NCBI GenBank assembly: GCA_001557505.1
Contig: LSAX01000005.1
Coordinates: 3,534,001 to 3,598,000, forward strand
Reading direction: 5' to 3'
DNA: 64,000 nucleotides
Source: Reticulascus tulasneorum
Lineage: Eukaryota; Ascomycota; Sordariomycetes; Glomerellales; Reticulascaceae
The translations under genes were made by a program, and so were the position numbers. Under the pieces are notes generated by a model. That model was not told the origin of the DNA, searched no databases, and saw only the letters and a program-made list of their open reading frames with translations. Shown here one piece after another: positions 1 to 12,656 of the stretch (position 1 is its first letter; every line of letters starts with the position of its first letter).

Positions 1-1310
1 TTAATTTTTATAAAGCTATTAAATTTAGAGTTATAATAATAATCTTAATATTCTTAAAGAGTAATAAAGTTATTAAAAGTTTTATTATGCTGACTAGTTA
101 AAGATTTATAATTTTAATATTTAAACTAGTTAAAATATTTATTTTAACTTTTTTATAATAAGCTAAAAAAATTTATTTATTAATAATAATTAAATTAGTT
201 TATTATTATAAAAGGTTAAGATATTTATAATAACCTTATTTAAACGATAAAAATATTAATAAATCTAAAAATTAAAAAATATAAAAGTTATAAAATAATA
301 AATAAAGTATATAAATATTATTTTAAAACGTTTATTATATAAAATTAGTTATAATATAACTTTTATAACCATTTATTATAAATAATTAAATCTTAAAAGG
401 TTATATAAACCAGCTTTAAGATATAAAGACTATTTTAAACTAATTAGCTTTAATATCATTATCTATCTAGCCTTTTACCATAATAATAAATTCCTAACCT
501 CTATATAGATTTAAATTAATTAAAAACTATTATTATTAAATATTTTTACCTTAAAATATTACTAATAAAAGTAGATAATTATTAATAATAAAGATATACT
601 TAATAATTAACGTCTACGTTCATAATCCTAACTATTTCTTTATAAAGAACTTACTTTTCCATACTCTTTAAGACTAAATTATTCTATTCAGCACTTTTAA
701 ATAACTTAATCTTATCTATATTCTAACAGTTAACTAATAAAATAACTTAGATAATAAGAATCTTAAAATATTAAAATCAAAGCTTAATAATAATAATTAT
801 AACTTTATTTATATAAACTAAATTAATAAGTTTTACTTATTATACCTTAACTAATAAATACCTCTATAAGAAAGTAAAAACCTATTACTTTTTAAATAAC
901 TAAAGGTCTTTATTAATATTAAGAATTTGTTAAACAAAGATCTTTAACATCTTATATAATAATAAAAGACCTAAGGCCGTTTAAATTATAACTTATTAAG
1001 CTAATAAGTCTTCTTAACTATTATCAAAACGTTATTACGATTTTACGGCCTACTTATATAATTTTAAGCTTATAATTCGGCCTTAGATAATAGCCTTTAG
1101 AATACCTAATTCTTTCGAAGCGGTTCGTATATTTACACCTCTTATAACAAATAAAATTACCTACGATATATTATATTCGGAATATTATTTCATTAGAAGA
1201 TTATATAGCTACTATGAAAATAGCTTTTTAATTAAAATTGAACTAGTTAAGAAAATTGACGTTAAGGGTAATAAGATTTAAAAGAGCGGTGTGGATTTTA
1301 GGTGGCCGGA
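1..1310. repeat. AT-rich RIP-like block
   Basis: Nearly pure A+T sequence dominated by TA steps, with no usable open reading frame on either strand. Scattered GC-containing words survive towards the right edge (about 960-1300). The composition changes abruptly to normal genic DNA at about 1290-1320. In Pezizomycotina this pattern is typical of repeats mutated by RIP (C-to-T transitions, preferentially at CpA). The original element cannot be recognised. The block continues past the left end of the window. Confidence 0.75.
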
Positions 1311-1537
1311 ATGGGGGTGCTTTGACTTAATTACCCATCTTAAGTTTCCCTATGTCCCTTTGTTTTCTTTTCCATGAGGGTCTTCAAGAGAAACGGATGA
1401 GTTATTTTACATAGTAATTCCCTTTGCCCTTCGCGACTGTCCGCTTTAACTTTATCGCAACTGTTGAGATTTGTGAGAACCCATATGATACAGTCAATGA
1501 ATCTCGCAGTTCTCTGGATATAAATAAGCTTGCTTGT

Positions 1538-3349
1538 CTAGTACATTTTATCCACAGGATGGACGGCATAAATCATTTGAACAAATCCAACAATAAGCTG
1601 CAGCAACGCCAGTAATACACCAAACCCTCCAACGATAAGTACGGCCCAGAATGTATACCATTGCAATGGATTGCGTCGATCTCGCCACAAATCAGTCATC
1701 TTGCTGGGCTGGTGCCGTGTGTTATAGCGTTGAAGGGCCAGCAGACGGTGCCCGAAGACAGGGAAGTCGTCTCGGGCAGAATAACTGTTAGACTCGATAA
1801 GTCTGTTGTGCATACTCAGAGCCGATATCGGAAAGATATCTCCCCGAATATGAGGCCCAGATTTCCTGCCCAGGTTCAAGCCAAGAAGGGTCTGTCGGGT
1901 GTGCAGCGGCATTGTGCATAACGTTCTGAGAAACCCGTCTACCCCGTCCGCATTGACAAGTCCGTTGTTTTCTGGTGTGTTCGGGCCGATCTCACTTCGT
2001 AAATCGTCGAGAATTCCCATAAGAAGCTTACGAGACTTGTGAGATTGGCCAAAGAGAAGTCGATAAGTGAGAAGAATTTCCCGATAAACTGAGGCTGGTT
2101 CATGCGGCAAATCTACGAACTGGGGAGGGAGAAGTTTCCCGGTGATACTACGAAGAATGTTAATCCAGCGCAACTGTGGATTATTGAAGGCATCAGACTA
2201 TTGGCCCAATCCTAGATCAAATCTCTGTGCAGCTAAGCAGATGGTACGCACCTTTCGAGAACCTCGACATTCTGCTCTGCGAGTACCTTAGCCACGCAGA
2301 AAGACGGATAACGATACACAGATAGTTCTCGCGTAGCACGAGCGAAGAAAAGGTGAGCTGTCAAGGTGTCTACCCATTTGATTCTGACCCTGCCAATCAT
2401 ATAGAGAGAAGCGTAGGTTAGACTCGGCTCATACAGCATATCTTCAGAGTTGATTCCAACAGGTTCAGGGACGAGACCCAGGGATGCATAGCCTTCCCCA
2501 TTGATATCGATCGGAGTTTGTAGGCGATACGTGTGGAACATTCGGCTCGCAGGACGGCGAAATTTATTTGACGAGTAGAGGCGGGAACAGTTCTTGGCAG
2601 AGAGAACGAATGTTTCATACAAAACGCTGTCTTCTCCGTTAGATGAGTTTGGAAGAGGTACTGGCTCGGACAGCTGCGTTGTATTTGTTCCAATTATGGG
2701 CTCCAGTGTCGCTGACGTCCAGCAGAGCACGGCAAATATGGCTTGTAACACGTGTTTCTTCTCGTTGTCATTCGGCCTTCTTTCAACACCCCTGTAGCTC
2801 ATTGCCTCCTTCGCTGTTTCCAACATCTTCTGGTAAATCTTGTCAATGCTTGGATCCGGGTCATCAGAGGACGTAAAAGCCTCGAGTACGAACAAGCACC
2901 AATCCCATACGCGGATAGAATCTGATGGTTGTTCTTGGTTAATAATCGTCCATATAAATGCAAAGCGAGGATCCAGCAGCTCTTTGAAACAGGCTTCAAT
3001 ATGGTGGAAGAACACGAGTAAGCCCTCCCATTCTGTCACCTGGGCTGGCGATAACCCAAAAAGGAAGTGTAGGGCTTGGCGGCGTAGTTCCAGATGAGAC
3101 GAAACCGCCTAATTGGAAAATATAGTAGTTAGAACATCAACGAATTTGAGTTAGTAGTATGCAGGTGTTATAACGTACCGAACTGTTCAACTCATGCGTG
3201 GTCTTCCTGTTTTTCAAAAGCAGCAGGGTCATCCGGCTCCTGGAAAACTTTGCACAGCTCCATCGCCACCCTGGGCGTTCCGGGAGTCTTGTGTTTAAGG
3301 CTTCAACCTGTTGTTCCAAGTCAGGGGGGGTAATGGATTCGGTGGACAT
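1538..3349 (-). CDS. Unknown protein with C-terminal membrane anchor
   Basis: Three-exon model, complement(1538..2197, 2248..3108, 3179..3349), about 563 residues. Exon 1 ends at a GTACGT donor (3178). Exon 2 begins after an AG at 3109-3110 and reads on in phase. The second donor is uncertain: GTGCGT at 2251 is the stronger site but breaks the frame, while GTACCA at 2247 keeps it. The protein is mostly helical and soluble-looking, then ends in a Trp/Arg-rich turn (around residues 520-530) followed by one hydrophobic segment of about 22 residues, a layout common in uncharacterised fungal proteins. No catalytic motif is visible. The ATG at 3349 is the first in-frame Met; a preceding 5' exon is possible because an intron-like acceptor lies just upstream (about 3372). 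Function unknown. Confidence 0.6.
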
Positions 3350-5039
3350 CCCGGAAAGCGTAGACCTTTCAGCAACTGCAGTCAAACATGTAAGCCTATT
3401 TTACATTGGCAGACAGCAGGGCACATGGGCTGAGAAGTAATGCAAAACTTCGGGTGGAAGAGGAGTTTTGTTGTAGGTCGACAAAATTCTACACCATTTG
3501 GAGGGCTGAGCAGGCAGTTATGCCGAGGTGCGGGAGGCGGCAGTGAGAATCGGAGCTCTGAGCTCGTTCCATAATTTGACGAGGATGCGCCAGCCTTATT
3601 CTGTACCGCGACGATCAAACAGTGGACTAAAGTTCGAGTATCTGATACTTTAAGTATCTTAATTTAGGTATGAACGCAGCGGCCAATAACAAGTACCTTA
3701 CTTAACCCTCGCGCCAGTTACACGCCGTACATTCCATCCCCCCGGCCACAAACCTGACATGTTTTAACACCATCGCAGCACCATCACTCAATCAGTTTCT
3801 GCTCCTGCAATCTGAATCAGCGCTGTGAAGTAGCAACTACATCAACTTTTTTAGCCTGCCTGGCTTAGGCAAAATCATACCTTGACAATTGGCTTCTCTT
3901 TCGCGGCTGCAAGATCCACCTGCCTTTTCCCCATCGCAGTTGTCCCTTGATTGCCACTGTTGTCGTCGCCGTTGTTCTCAAGGATTAGTGTACCATCGCG
4001 TACATCTGGGCGACTCGTTGGTTTCAGGTCTGCATACCAGTGCTTCCATGGTTGCACGAGGTTTGCAGCACGTTGCTGGGCTTCGGAAGGCATCTTAGGT
4101 GTTATGGAATGGATAAGATCTCGGCTATGGCAGAAAAGTAGGCTGGTCAATCAAGGCTTGTCGGCGAACAGGCTGTCGAGAGGTGGTAGTCCTCCCCCAG
4201 GTGGTAAGAGCTGGCCACACTTTATAACGCATCATCCTGTCTGAACGACAGGCCGAAGTTTGTATCAGCTGCCCCTTGTTAATGTATGCCTGCCAATGGC
4301 TAATTTAAGAATGGGTTGTGATATGCGCCGAGAAACGTTTCCAGTCTACACACTGTGAGCCCATAAGTGACCATAGACTGCACATGCTTGTCGTAGGCAC
4401 GGTGGCCTATGACAGAAAGAGAAGATGGTCGGATGGATGGATGCCCCCCATTTTTTAATTTGTCCGTGATTCTTTGGCAGAGTACACATTTTCAAAAGGT
4501 GTGCCCAAGTTCATTCACTTTCTCTTGGCGCCTTTCAATTCCAAGATTCTCCAGCCGCATCCCAGACCGGCCAGTTGCACAGTTTTTACTTATCACTAAT
4601 TGCACCACAAGATCAGCAACGTGCTCAATTGGTGGTTGCACTGCATAAGCCATCAGTTTCCTATGCTGATTGCAGGCATAAGATTGGCCAACGGAAAGTG
4701 ACGCTCGGCGGAATGGGGGCTCCGAAAGTGCACATTTCCTGTCAGATGATGTGCTCAACTACCCGGCAAACAGAAGCAGATAAGGCTCCGGGAACAGACG
4801 GTACAAGCCGACGAGAGAACAGAGACGGGTTGACGAGACACATTGAAACAAAAGGCCTAGTGTGACCACCCAGTCTAGTGCGCATCCCGTTAAGCATAGA
4901 AACATATAGCAAGTATGCATGAATGGATGAAAGTGGCTTTATAATCTCAGAAGTGTTTGTTCTGTTAGTTACAACATCCGCTTCGTCCACATCTTGGCCA
5001 CCAAACTATCTGCTACGTGTTGTTACATTGACATCGGCA
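3350..5039. other. Intergenic, no gene recognised
   Basis: Only short overlapping frames without conserved motifs or convincing splice structure. It serves as the shared 5' region of the divergent genes at 1538-3349 (minus) and 5040-6112 (plus). Confidence 0.5.
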
Positions 5040-6112
5040 ATGCAGACCTCAATACACTACATTGCTAGAACCTCGAACCTGAGGACGGAGAAGGCCTTCA
5101 TGACTGACTTTCCGGTGGACCACGTGGAAGGAGCCGTTCGACAAAACACCGTGGCGGATCATCGCCAGGTTACCGTGGCCGAGGTTGATGATCCAGACCA
5201 GTACAAACTTGACGTACACGGCTTTTGTTTTATACGTGGCCGTCACACCCATCTAGATCCTGAGAAAGCCTGTAAGGACAAGGCTTCGGTGCAGGAGGCG
5301 TACTGGTATGAGATTGAGGCCATTTTGCACGAGAAATTCCCCCAGTACTCCAGGATTGAATGCTTCGACATGACAGTAAGTCATTCGTGAGATTGATTGT
5401 TTATCAGTTGCGAGCATTCCGTTGAACTCCGCCGCAGGTAAGAAAGCGCGATGCCGACTACCCGGAACTTGTGAGGGTCTATCGTGCTGAGCACGAGCAG
5501 CCGTCACCGGTGGTCCATTGTGATTGGTCTAAGGACGGATCTCTTGATGTCCTTCGGTGGTGCTTCCCTGGAAATGACAGCTTCTGGAAAGGAAGGAGAT
5601 TCGACATGCTCAAGTACGTGACAATCAGATCGCACTCTCCTACTTCTAACAGAAGCCGCTTTTATCACGCGGCCGCTGACACTGCTCCGAGCTTTTAGCG
5701 TATGGCGCCCATTGAGGCAACCGACCGACGACTGGCCACTCGCAGTTTGCGATTATACAACTATCGACAAAGATCACGATATTCTACTCGAAGACGCCAT
5801 ACGACGAGATCGTGTTGAGGAAATTAGTTCGTTACACTATAACGAGAATCATAAATGGTACTATCTCAAAGACCAAGGAATGAATGATCTGCTGGTCTTT
5901 CGCAATGCCGATTCGCACGACCAAAAAGCACGTAAGTACAAAAGAATAACACATTTGAGGGTATCATACAGGAGTCTGATGTCTCTCTGTGGAATATCAC
6001 GGCTGACTTGTGGATGCAATATTTAGGTGCCTTTCATGCCGCTGTGCCTAATCCGCTGTCTCGCGGCCCTCGCAGAGAAAGTGTGGAGGTTCGGCTGGTG
6101 GCCATATACTGA
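5040..6112 (+). CDS. CmcJ/NvfI/EfuI-family hydroxylase/desaturase
   Basis: Four-exon model join(5040..5375,5438..5613,5699..5931,6027..6112), 276 residues, all junctions GT-AG and in phase. The protein carries the hallmark blocks of the fungal CmcJ/NvfI/EfuI family (also annotated as GA4-desaturase-like or AsaB-like): VRKRDADYP then VHCDWS in exon 2, FDMLNVWRPL across the exon 2/3 junction, DWPLAVCDYTT, LHYNENHKWYYLKDQ, DLLVFRN and the closing AFHAAVPNP. Family members are Fe(II)/2-oxoglutarate-type oxidative tailoring enzymes found in many fungal secondary-metabolite clusters. The length matches the family's usual 270-300 residues. The initiator at 5040 is chosen because upstream in-frame sequence lacks conservation. 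No backbone enzyme is next to it; a decayed gene follows and a solo LTR lies 0.8 kb downstream, so it may be an orphan of a dismantled cluster. The substrate is unknown. Confidence 0.85.
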
Positions 6113-6720
6113 TGGCTAGGCGTGTGAAGGAAGTCAATATCTCCAACAATAGGGACACCAGAGAGACCGCAGAGGTGGCTGTTGCGCTGAAGTCTGTTAC
6201 TTTGTTGAACCAGAAGTTCTCTAACTTATTGACTGACCTCTGGCCATGGCGTTCTGCCAAACCCCACATCTGATATTGCTCAAGGCTACGCTAAGCTCCG
6301 GCACAAATAGAATCAATGAAAATGCTACAGCTCATTACCGAGCACTTCTTTTCTTCCTGCCCATTGGACGAGCAGGACAAGGTAGTACATGCCGCCAAGC
6401 AGACCGAGACGGACGAAGAAGCCCAAACGATGTGTGGGCTGTTTCTTGTCGTGCAACCGCCAGGCTGGCGATAAGGATGGAAAAGATTAGGATCGTGAAA
6501 TCGCTGTGGAACTGGCCGAGGTCTTTGCAGAGACCAATCTGGATGATGGCCTTCTGCCATATGTCATTATGGTTACTATTATCCTAGAGGGGAAGCTCGC
6601 CCACCCCAATGCCTATAATATCGCTATTGGTATTTCATTCCAGCGCATGACGTGGTTGTTCACGGCAATGAAATATAGGCTCCTAGAGAAGAAAGTCTTG
6701 GGCAACAGGGGATCGCAGTA
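6113..6720 (+). pseudogene. Decayed gene fragments, family unknown
   Basis: Several coding-looking stretches follow one another in different frames with stops between them: one from 6113 to about 6260, one from about 6316 to 6475 (frame of the ATG at about 6323), and one from 6506 to 6721. The amino-acid composition is helical and protein-like rather than random, but no splice sites restore one frame. I do not recognise the family. It directly follows the stop of the upstream oxygenase. A small gene with unusual introns cannot be excluded. Confidence 0.35.
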
Positions 6721-6947
6721 GATGCCACAAGTATGCCACGTCAATGAGATGTTGAGTTCAGAGATGTGCCAAGACCACGGCGAACTTTGGTACCTTACGA
6801 AATGAACGGGACTGGTATGTGACTGGGCACATGCTAAACCTGGCCCATGGTTGAATTTTCCTACGTTAGTTTAATACCTAGCAACATTCTTGTGAACATC
6901 AGCATTCATGTGAATCTTTGACGTGTTGTCTCTTCGTGGCTTCTTTG

Positions 6948-7193
6948 TGTCAGGGCCAGCGCCCACAGGAGTCGTAGTATAGAGTGAAGGGGCACACGGC
7001 TAGGTCACTGTAGGCCTCTTGCTAGGTAGGTGTATGTAGATGCCCGTTTTTATCTCTGAACCCCTTAGGTCTATGGCGGTTGCCTCCTGCTCTATATAGT
7101 ATCAACCTTCGTGGTTCCTCTAGATGGTAGGTAACCAGGGTCCCCCTGGTCCCCTACTTCACCCCTTCTCCAGGGTCCTTACTAACCGTGACA
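6948..7193. mobile_element. Solo LTR (246 bp) with 5-bp target duplication
   Basis: The element begins TGTCA (6948-6952) and ends TGACA (7189-7193), giving the canonical TG...CA ends with a 5-bp inverted repeat. It is flanked by an exact 5-bp direct repeat, CTTTG, at 6943-6947 and 7194-7198, as expected for retrotransposon integration. A TATATAG box lies inside at about 7094. No second LTR, primer-binding site or pol sequence is found nearby, so this is most simply a solo LTR left by recombination between two LTRs. It is not AT-skewed, unlike the blocks at 1-1310 and 9190-11350. Confidence 0.7.
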
Positions 7194-7198
7194 CTTTG

Positions 7199-9189
7199 CA
7201 AACATGATAGAGCTAGTACAGCGGTTATCAATACAGTGGATACACCCGACCCCTTTTCCTTCTCACAATTGCTCTTTCTTCTTCCTTTCTACAAAACCTA
7301 GATTCACAAATCTTTAGCAAGCTTTACGCTCTCCACTGTTCAAAGTGACCATCGCCCACGGTAGGTTTAGTGGAGCTCATTGGAACATCCAAAATGACTT
7401 ATCCAGATTTCGTCCCACGTTGGTTATACTGCGTCTTAAAACTTTATTAGCAGTAATTTTCGCCATGGTAGTGCGTTTTCGGGGCTTAGGTAGGTTCCGG
7501 AATGAGGAAATTCTTCGGCCTTTAGTGGTGGTTTCGGCTTATCAATCAAAACTGAATACAATGCAAAACAAATTACATTTCAGTAGCCACGCTCCCATAC
7601 AGGAGAACATCTATATGCTGAAGAGGCACGGGGGTTTGGTCTCTTTACCGAACTCAAAATTGTGTATCGACATAAACACCGTACGGCTACGGATCAGAAA
7701 GTTCGGAACTTTGCCGGCAGATGCCGTTATATTGACTTCATCCAGAAATGTGGCATTTGCAATGTGTCATACTGAGTTGCTAAGAAGTTTTCAGTATGTC
7801 AAGAAAACGTGGAGTCTTTGGTGATCGCACGTTCTCATATGGACATCATTATAAGCATCGCGGGCTGTCAGCAGGCTCCCATTTCGATGCAATATCTTGT
7901 ATTTCTTAGCTGACCTCATTAGTTTGAACTTCCGCTACACAACATGGCATCAATCCTCGCTCTGGACGGTTCTAGAGAGAGTAATCAATTGTCTAAGGCG
8001 CGCAGCATCACTTTCTAGCCCCCGACCGTTCCAAATTGTCCCTTGATACAGCCCCCTTAATTTTGACTAAGGCTGCGGTATCGCGAACTCAGACATTGAT
8101 GCGGTCGTGCAGTTTCAAACTTAAGTTAGAGAGAATCATAGCACTTTAACTGCTTCTCGTTACAACGGATACGCGATAAGACTTGGCTGGGCTTCAGGAG
8201 TTAAACTTGCTCGGCGCGGATCGTATCGACAAACATCATGCCAGTAGATCTTCCAATACCTTAAAGTTAACGAAGGCAAGCCAGGCCTCCATGATAATGT
8301 TTTGTCCTTGACCAATACATTTCAAGACAGAGTAGTTTGGCTGATGTCAATCATTCGTTCAGTCTATCTTTATCTTTCATCACATTGCAATTTCTTACCT
8401 GGGGCCTCCGTTACAGGACCGGTAGGCTATCCATAGTTTGAATAAGTTTTCTTGACTAATGTTTGCCGACTTCTACCGTTGGGCTTAGCATGTCAGCGTT
8501 CAATCAAATAAAGTAGGACATTGCGAAAAGCTGATGGCATATTAGTTAATATAGTATGGCAAGTGGTATAGTTCCATATTTTCACTTGAAGACCGTGGTG
8601 ATTGTCTTGACGTCTTGCTGTCTGTGATCCGAGATTTTGCCCTAATGGCCGCTACTTAACAACTCACCGGCTGAACACTAGATTAGCTATCTTTGTGTGG
8701 CGTAGACGTATCATTTAACTACATAAAGAAACGAAGTGAAATAAGAACCACAATGCCACCAAATCTCTCTCCCGTACGTTGGTCATGGTATGCAGTAGCT
8801 TTGTCTGGACCAATGTTCAATGTGTGGGTCCAAGCGCTTTCATTGGCAGTGATTTGCCCGCATTTGTCTGAGATTGACCTAGCCGAGTCGCATTCTTCTT
8901 TCATATGCTAATGGATAGGTGCATTGGAATGCTTGATCAACATTGATGACGCGAGAGGTCAGCTGGATATAATGGTCACACGTATGAACATTGTGGTTCG
9001 AATCTTAGAAGGGGAGGTATTTGGGGAAATGGTGACTTGGTGGCGTAGAGAAGACCTCCACGTTTGGTATACTAATTGCTAATATATTGTCTATTAGCCT
9101 GTCGTACGCTAGACTGGCGCCAAACCATCAAATTTAGCATGACGCCTCTTTAATGTCAATTCGCTGGCACCCCACAAACGTGACAGCCG
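7199..9189. other. Intergenic, no supported gene
   Basis: Two kilobases of moderately AT-rich DNA. The longest frame (7345-7824, 159 codons) starts at GTG and has no recognisable motif. A tRNA-like A/B-box arrangement at about 8953-9015 fails to fold (see rejected items). Probably degraded repeat or spacer DNA. Confidence 0.5.
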
Positions 9190-11350
9190 TATTTAGGACT
9201 GATATTATTAATTTAGTACTAACAGAGAAATAAACTAATATATAATTATGACGACTTTCGTAGTCTAAACTATAAAGGATAAATATTACTTATATAATTA
9301 TCCTCTTAGGTCTCTGATCTGGCAAAACAAGCTCCTACGACTTAATCTAATTATTCTTATAAATTCTAAATAAGACTATATAACTATTTCTTACCATTAT
9401 ATCATTGATTATCTTCTAAGTTAATTTATTTGATTATTAATTATCTTTATTCTTTCTCTTTGATAATTTTAATAATCTTATTAATAAGGCTAGATAAAAT
9501 AAATAATATATAAGACAAGATTTTTTCTTTAAAACCGTTTATAATATCATCTTTAATAATGTTTTTTAAATCTATTTCTAATTTATTATTATTATATAGG
9601 TTAAAATTAAATTATAAGTTATTTCTCTTCTTAGTTAGTTTAAACACCTTAGGTGGTAGCCTTATCAAGGTATTAATTCGCTTTTTGCTTTCTAAGTTAA
9701 GAAGTTCTTTGTTTAATAAACTAGGTCTAATTGTTTAGATAATAATATTAAGGCTATATTTATAATCTAAAGAAAAGCCTTATTTATATTAAGCTTTAAA
9801 TGCTTGTTTAAACTGTTAAAGAGGTAAGAAATTAATATTCTTAATTAATAAGGTTTAGAATAGATAAGGTATACTAAATATAACCAGATTACCTTTAAGA
9901 TATAAGTTTATAACCTATTTTAGGTTATTAATAAGGCTTAATTCGGTAAGATTAGTTAATAACCAGTCTTTAATAATAAATAACTAAATTAATATTATAA
10001 AAAAAGATATTAATAATTTAAGATTAACTATTTTAAATATAAAAGAGACATTATTAATAACTAATTTCTTCTTTCATTTAAAAAACGATAATAACTTTTT
10101 TTATAAAACATAATAATATAAATATAATAAAGATATATCCTTTAAAAGCAAACTTAATTATAATTTTATTTACAAAATAATATATTAAAAGTGTTTACTA
10201 AGTTGATTTATAATATTTATAAACGTTGATAATAAGATATTACTTAAAACATAAAAATCTAAAATATTATTAAATTAATTATTTTTTAACAACCTAAAAA
10301 CATATTTGAAAAATCTTAAATAATCCTTCGTTTATAACAGTGTTTATATTAAGTTTAAACCTTTATATATAGCCTCTTTAGATTTCTTATATTCTATATA
10401 TAATATAAATACTAAATCTATCTCTTAAATAAGAATCTATAATATAACCTTATATATAATGTTAAATTTTAACTTTATTTTATAACTAAATATACTTTTC
10501 GAAAACCTAGTAGAACGTTTATATTCAAGCCTAGGGAACTTTAGCGTATATAGTTTTAATAATAAGATGAATATTACAAAAGTAAATATTATAAAAAAGA
10601 GGTAATAAAAGCTATTAAGAATAATAAAAGTCGAAATAATATTATAATCTTCGCTAAAAAAATATTTAAAAATTCGATATATTATCTAGGTTATTATAAG
10701 GTTTAAATTAACATTATTAGTTAATATCTATAATCAAAGCTTATAGATCTTTTTTTAAAACCTTAAGCCTACCTCTAAATATTAATAACTTATATATATC
10801 TAACATTAATATTATTTAAATTATTATTCTTATTATTACCTTTCCTACCTTTAGAATATATACACCATAGAGTGCTAAGTATATTTTATATACTTTCTTA
10901 TATATTATTAATCTTCTTTAGTTTTAATTAATAATTTAAACTATTATTATTCTTCTTCTTATATAAATATTAGCTTAATATCTTATTAAAATCATTAACT
11001 ATATTGAAATTAAAACTATAAAAATATCTATAAATATAACTATTTAATTATTTAGGTTTAATCATAATAATCATAATAATCTTTAATATACCATCTTTAT
11101 TAATATCAAATAGATATATCTATAAAGATATATCAAAGTTATTTCCCTATCTACTCCCTAATTACATCCTATTTACTAACGGTCCTCTTATAGAGAACTA
11201 GTCAAAAGAGAAAAGCATATTAACTATAAACAAATTATATATAACCTATCTCGCAGATAAGGATAAATCGTAAAAGTCCCACGGCCTTACGTACTTAAGG
11301 TGGTTATTTTCCTTGTTAGATATATCGCCGACGTCGACAAAGGTTAGATT
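9190..11350. repeat. AT-rich RIP-like block
   Basis: About 2.15 kb of extremely AT-rich sequence with sharp edges at about 9190 and about 11350, no open frames, and short T- and A-runs everywhere. Composition matches the block at 1-1310, suggesting both are RIP-mutated repeats, possibly copies of one family. No terminal repeats could be matched by eye. Confidence 0.75.
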
Positions 11351-12656
11351 CTCTAAAAAAGACTTTTACCTATTATAAGTGGATAGCGTAAGCACCCTAA
11401 GCGCCTGGCTAGCAACGATCGGCTTGCCGTTAGTCAGGGATAACGGTAGCTTGCTTCGACTTAGTAGTGATATCTACGGAGGTTCAGGTTATCAAGGAAT
11501 TAAGAGAGAGGAGCTTTTAAGAGAGATATCAATGTTAAGATCGGGACGGCGTCGTTACGAACGGCGACTGTTCTCAGAGGAGTACATAATCATAGTTACA
11601 CGTCGTCGTGAGGGGAGGTCGACTAAGGTTTTCTTTCACAACCAGGATAAAGTCGGAGGCGGAGACACACAATCTCGTTTGCGAGTCGCCATATACACAA
11701 GCCAATATAAATCTATACGCCACCTAGCAAAAAATAGGGACGAGGAGATAAGGATTGATCTTCGAGGTTACACTCTATAGGGTTAGGCAAAGATAGCACC
11801 CGCCGTGGGCGATCGTGTTTGCAAGGTGCGGCGAGGGAACTCAAGATCGGATATGTACGATGTGGTCACTGGCGGGCAACCCTATACTTTTTGTCCTCGG
11901 CGTCTGGGGATCGTCGACGAGCGGCAAAATGAGGGGGGGGGGGGGGGGAGGAGTGACAGATGTGCCTGGGGGACTCGGGACAAGGAGTGTTATTAGCTGG
12001 CAGTCTGCCAGGGTTCCTGAGGCACACAGGGTGTGAAGGAGAAGGAGGGAATGTTTTTTGTCCTTCCCAGCGCGAAGGATGAAACACAAATGGTCGAGAT
12101 AGGTAGTGGACGGCAAAGGGCAGCAAGGAATGTGGCAGGCAATGGTAGGGACATTGGCCGGCGAAGGGGACGTGGCGTTTCGTTCCTTGGAGTGGGAGGG
12201 GGTGGTGAAGGACTGAATGAATGTAAGTATGGATGAATGATAGAATGGATTATGCTAGTGCGATGCGATGCTTCCCGTGTTTGTGGGTGGTCGATGGATT
12301 TGGCGGATACCTTGGATGGTGTCAGGGAGAGATGCAGAACGAGCGGCAAATACACTGACAATAATAATACCACAACAGTCCGCGGGGTTATGACGGGTTT
12401 AGGCATACCTGTTGACTACTTCGGGAGCGGTAGTAGGGTTGCGGACTTATGCGAGATCGAATAACCGCCGATCAGAGATAAGTAGGGCATCATAGACTCT
12501 TGGCTTCCGTCACACACAGCAAGGAACTACGTACCCGACCTAATAAAGGTAATCATTTCATTGATCGTTCTTCTTGAAGACGACTGAGAAACAAAGAGAT
12601 TTCAAAGTTACATACCCCCCCCCTACGTTGATATTAGCGACAGGCATTCGTAGACA
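11351..12656. other. Intergenic with a 16-G homopolymer
   Basis: Transition from the AT block into normal DNA. It contains a run of 16 G at 11933-11948 followed by a purine-rich stretch. Frames at 11379-11780 (plus, GTG start) and 11993-12406 (minus, proline/serine-rich, ATG start) have no recognisable domain or splice support. It is the 5' region of the acyltransferase gene that starts at 12657. Confidence 0.45.

Noticed and set aside
7345..7824. 159-codon plus-strand frame
   Set aside because: Starts at GTG, no motif, composition like surrounding non-coding DNA, no splice structure.
8953..9015. tRNA-like sequence with a GGTTCGAATC T-loop word
   Set aside because: The T-stem halves (TGTGG and CTTAG) do not pair and no acceptor stem could be formed. 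At most a mutated tRNA fragment.
11379..11780. 133-codon plus-strand frame
   Set aside because: GTG start at the edge of the AT block and no recognisable domain.
11993..12406. 137-codon minus-strand frame with a hydrophobic start and proline-rich tail
   Set aside because: Low-complexity reading of a G/A-rich strand, no homologous motif; overlaps other equally long frames.
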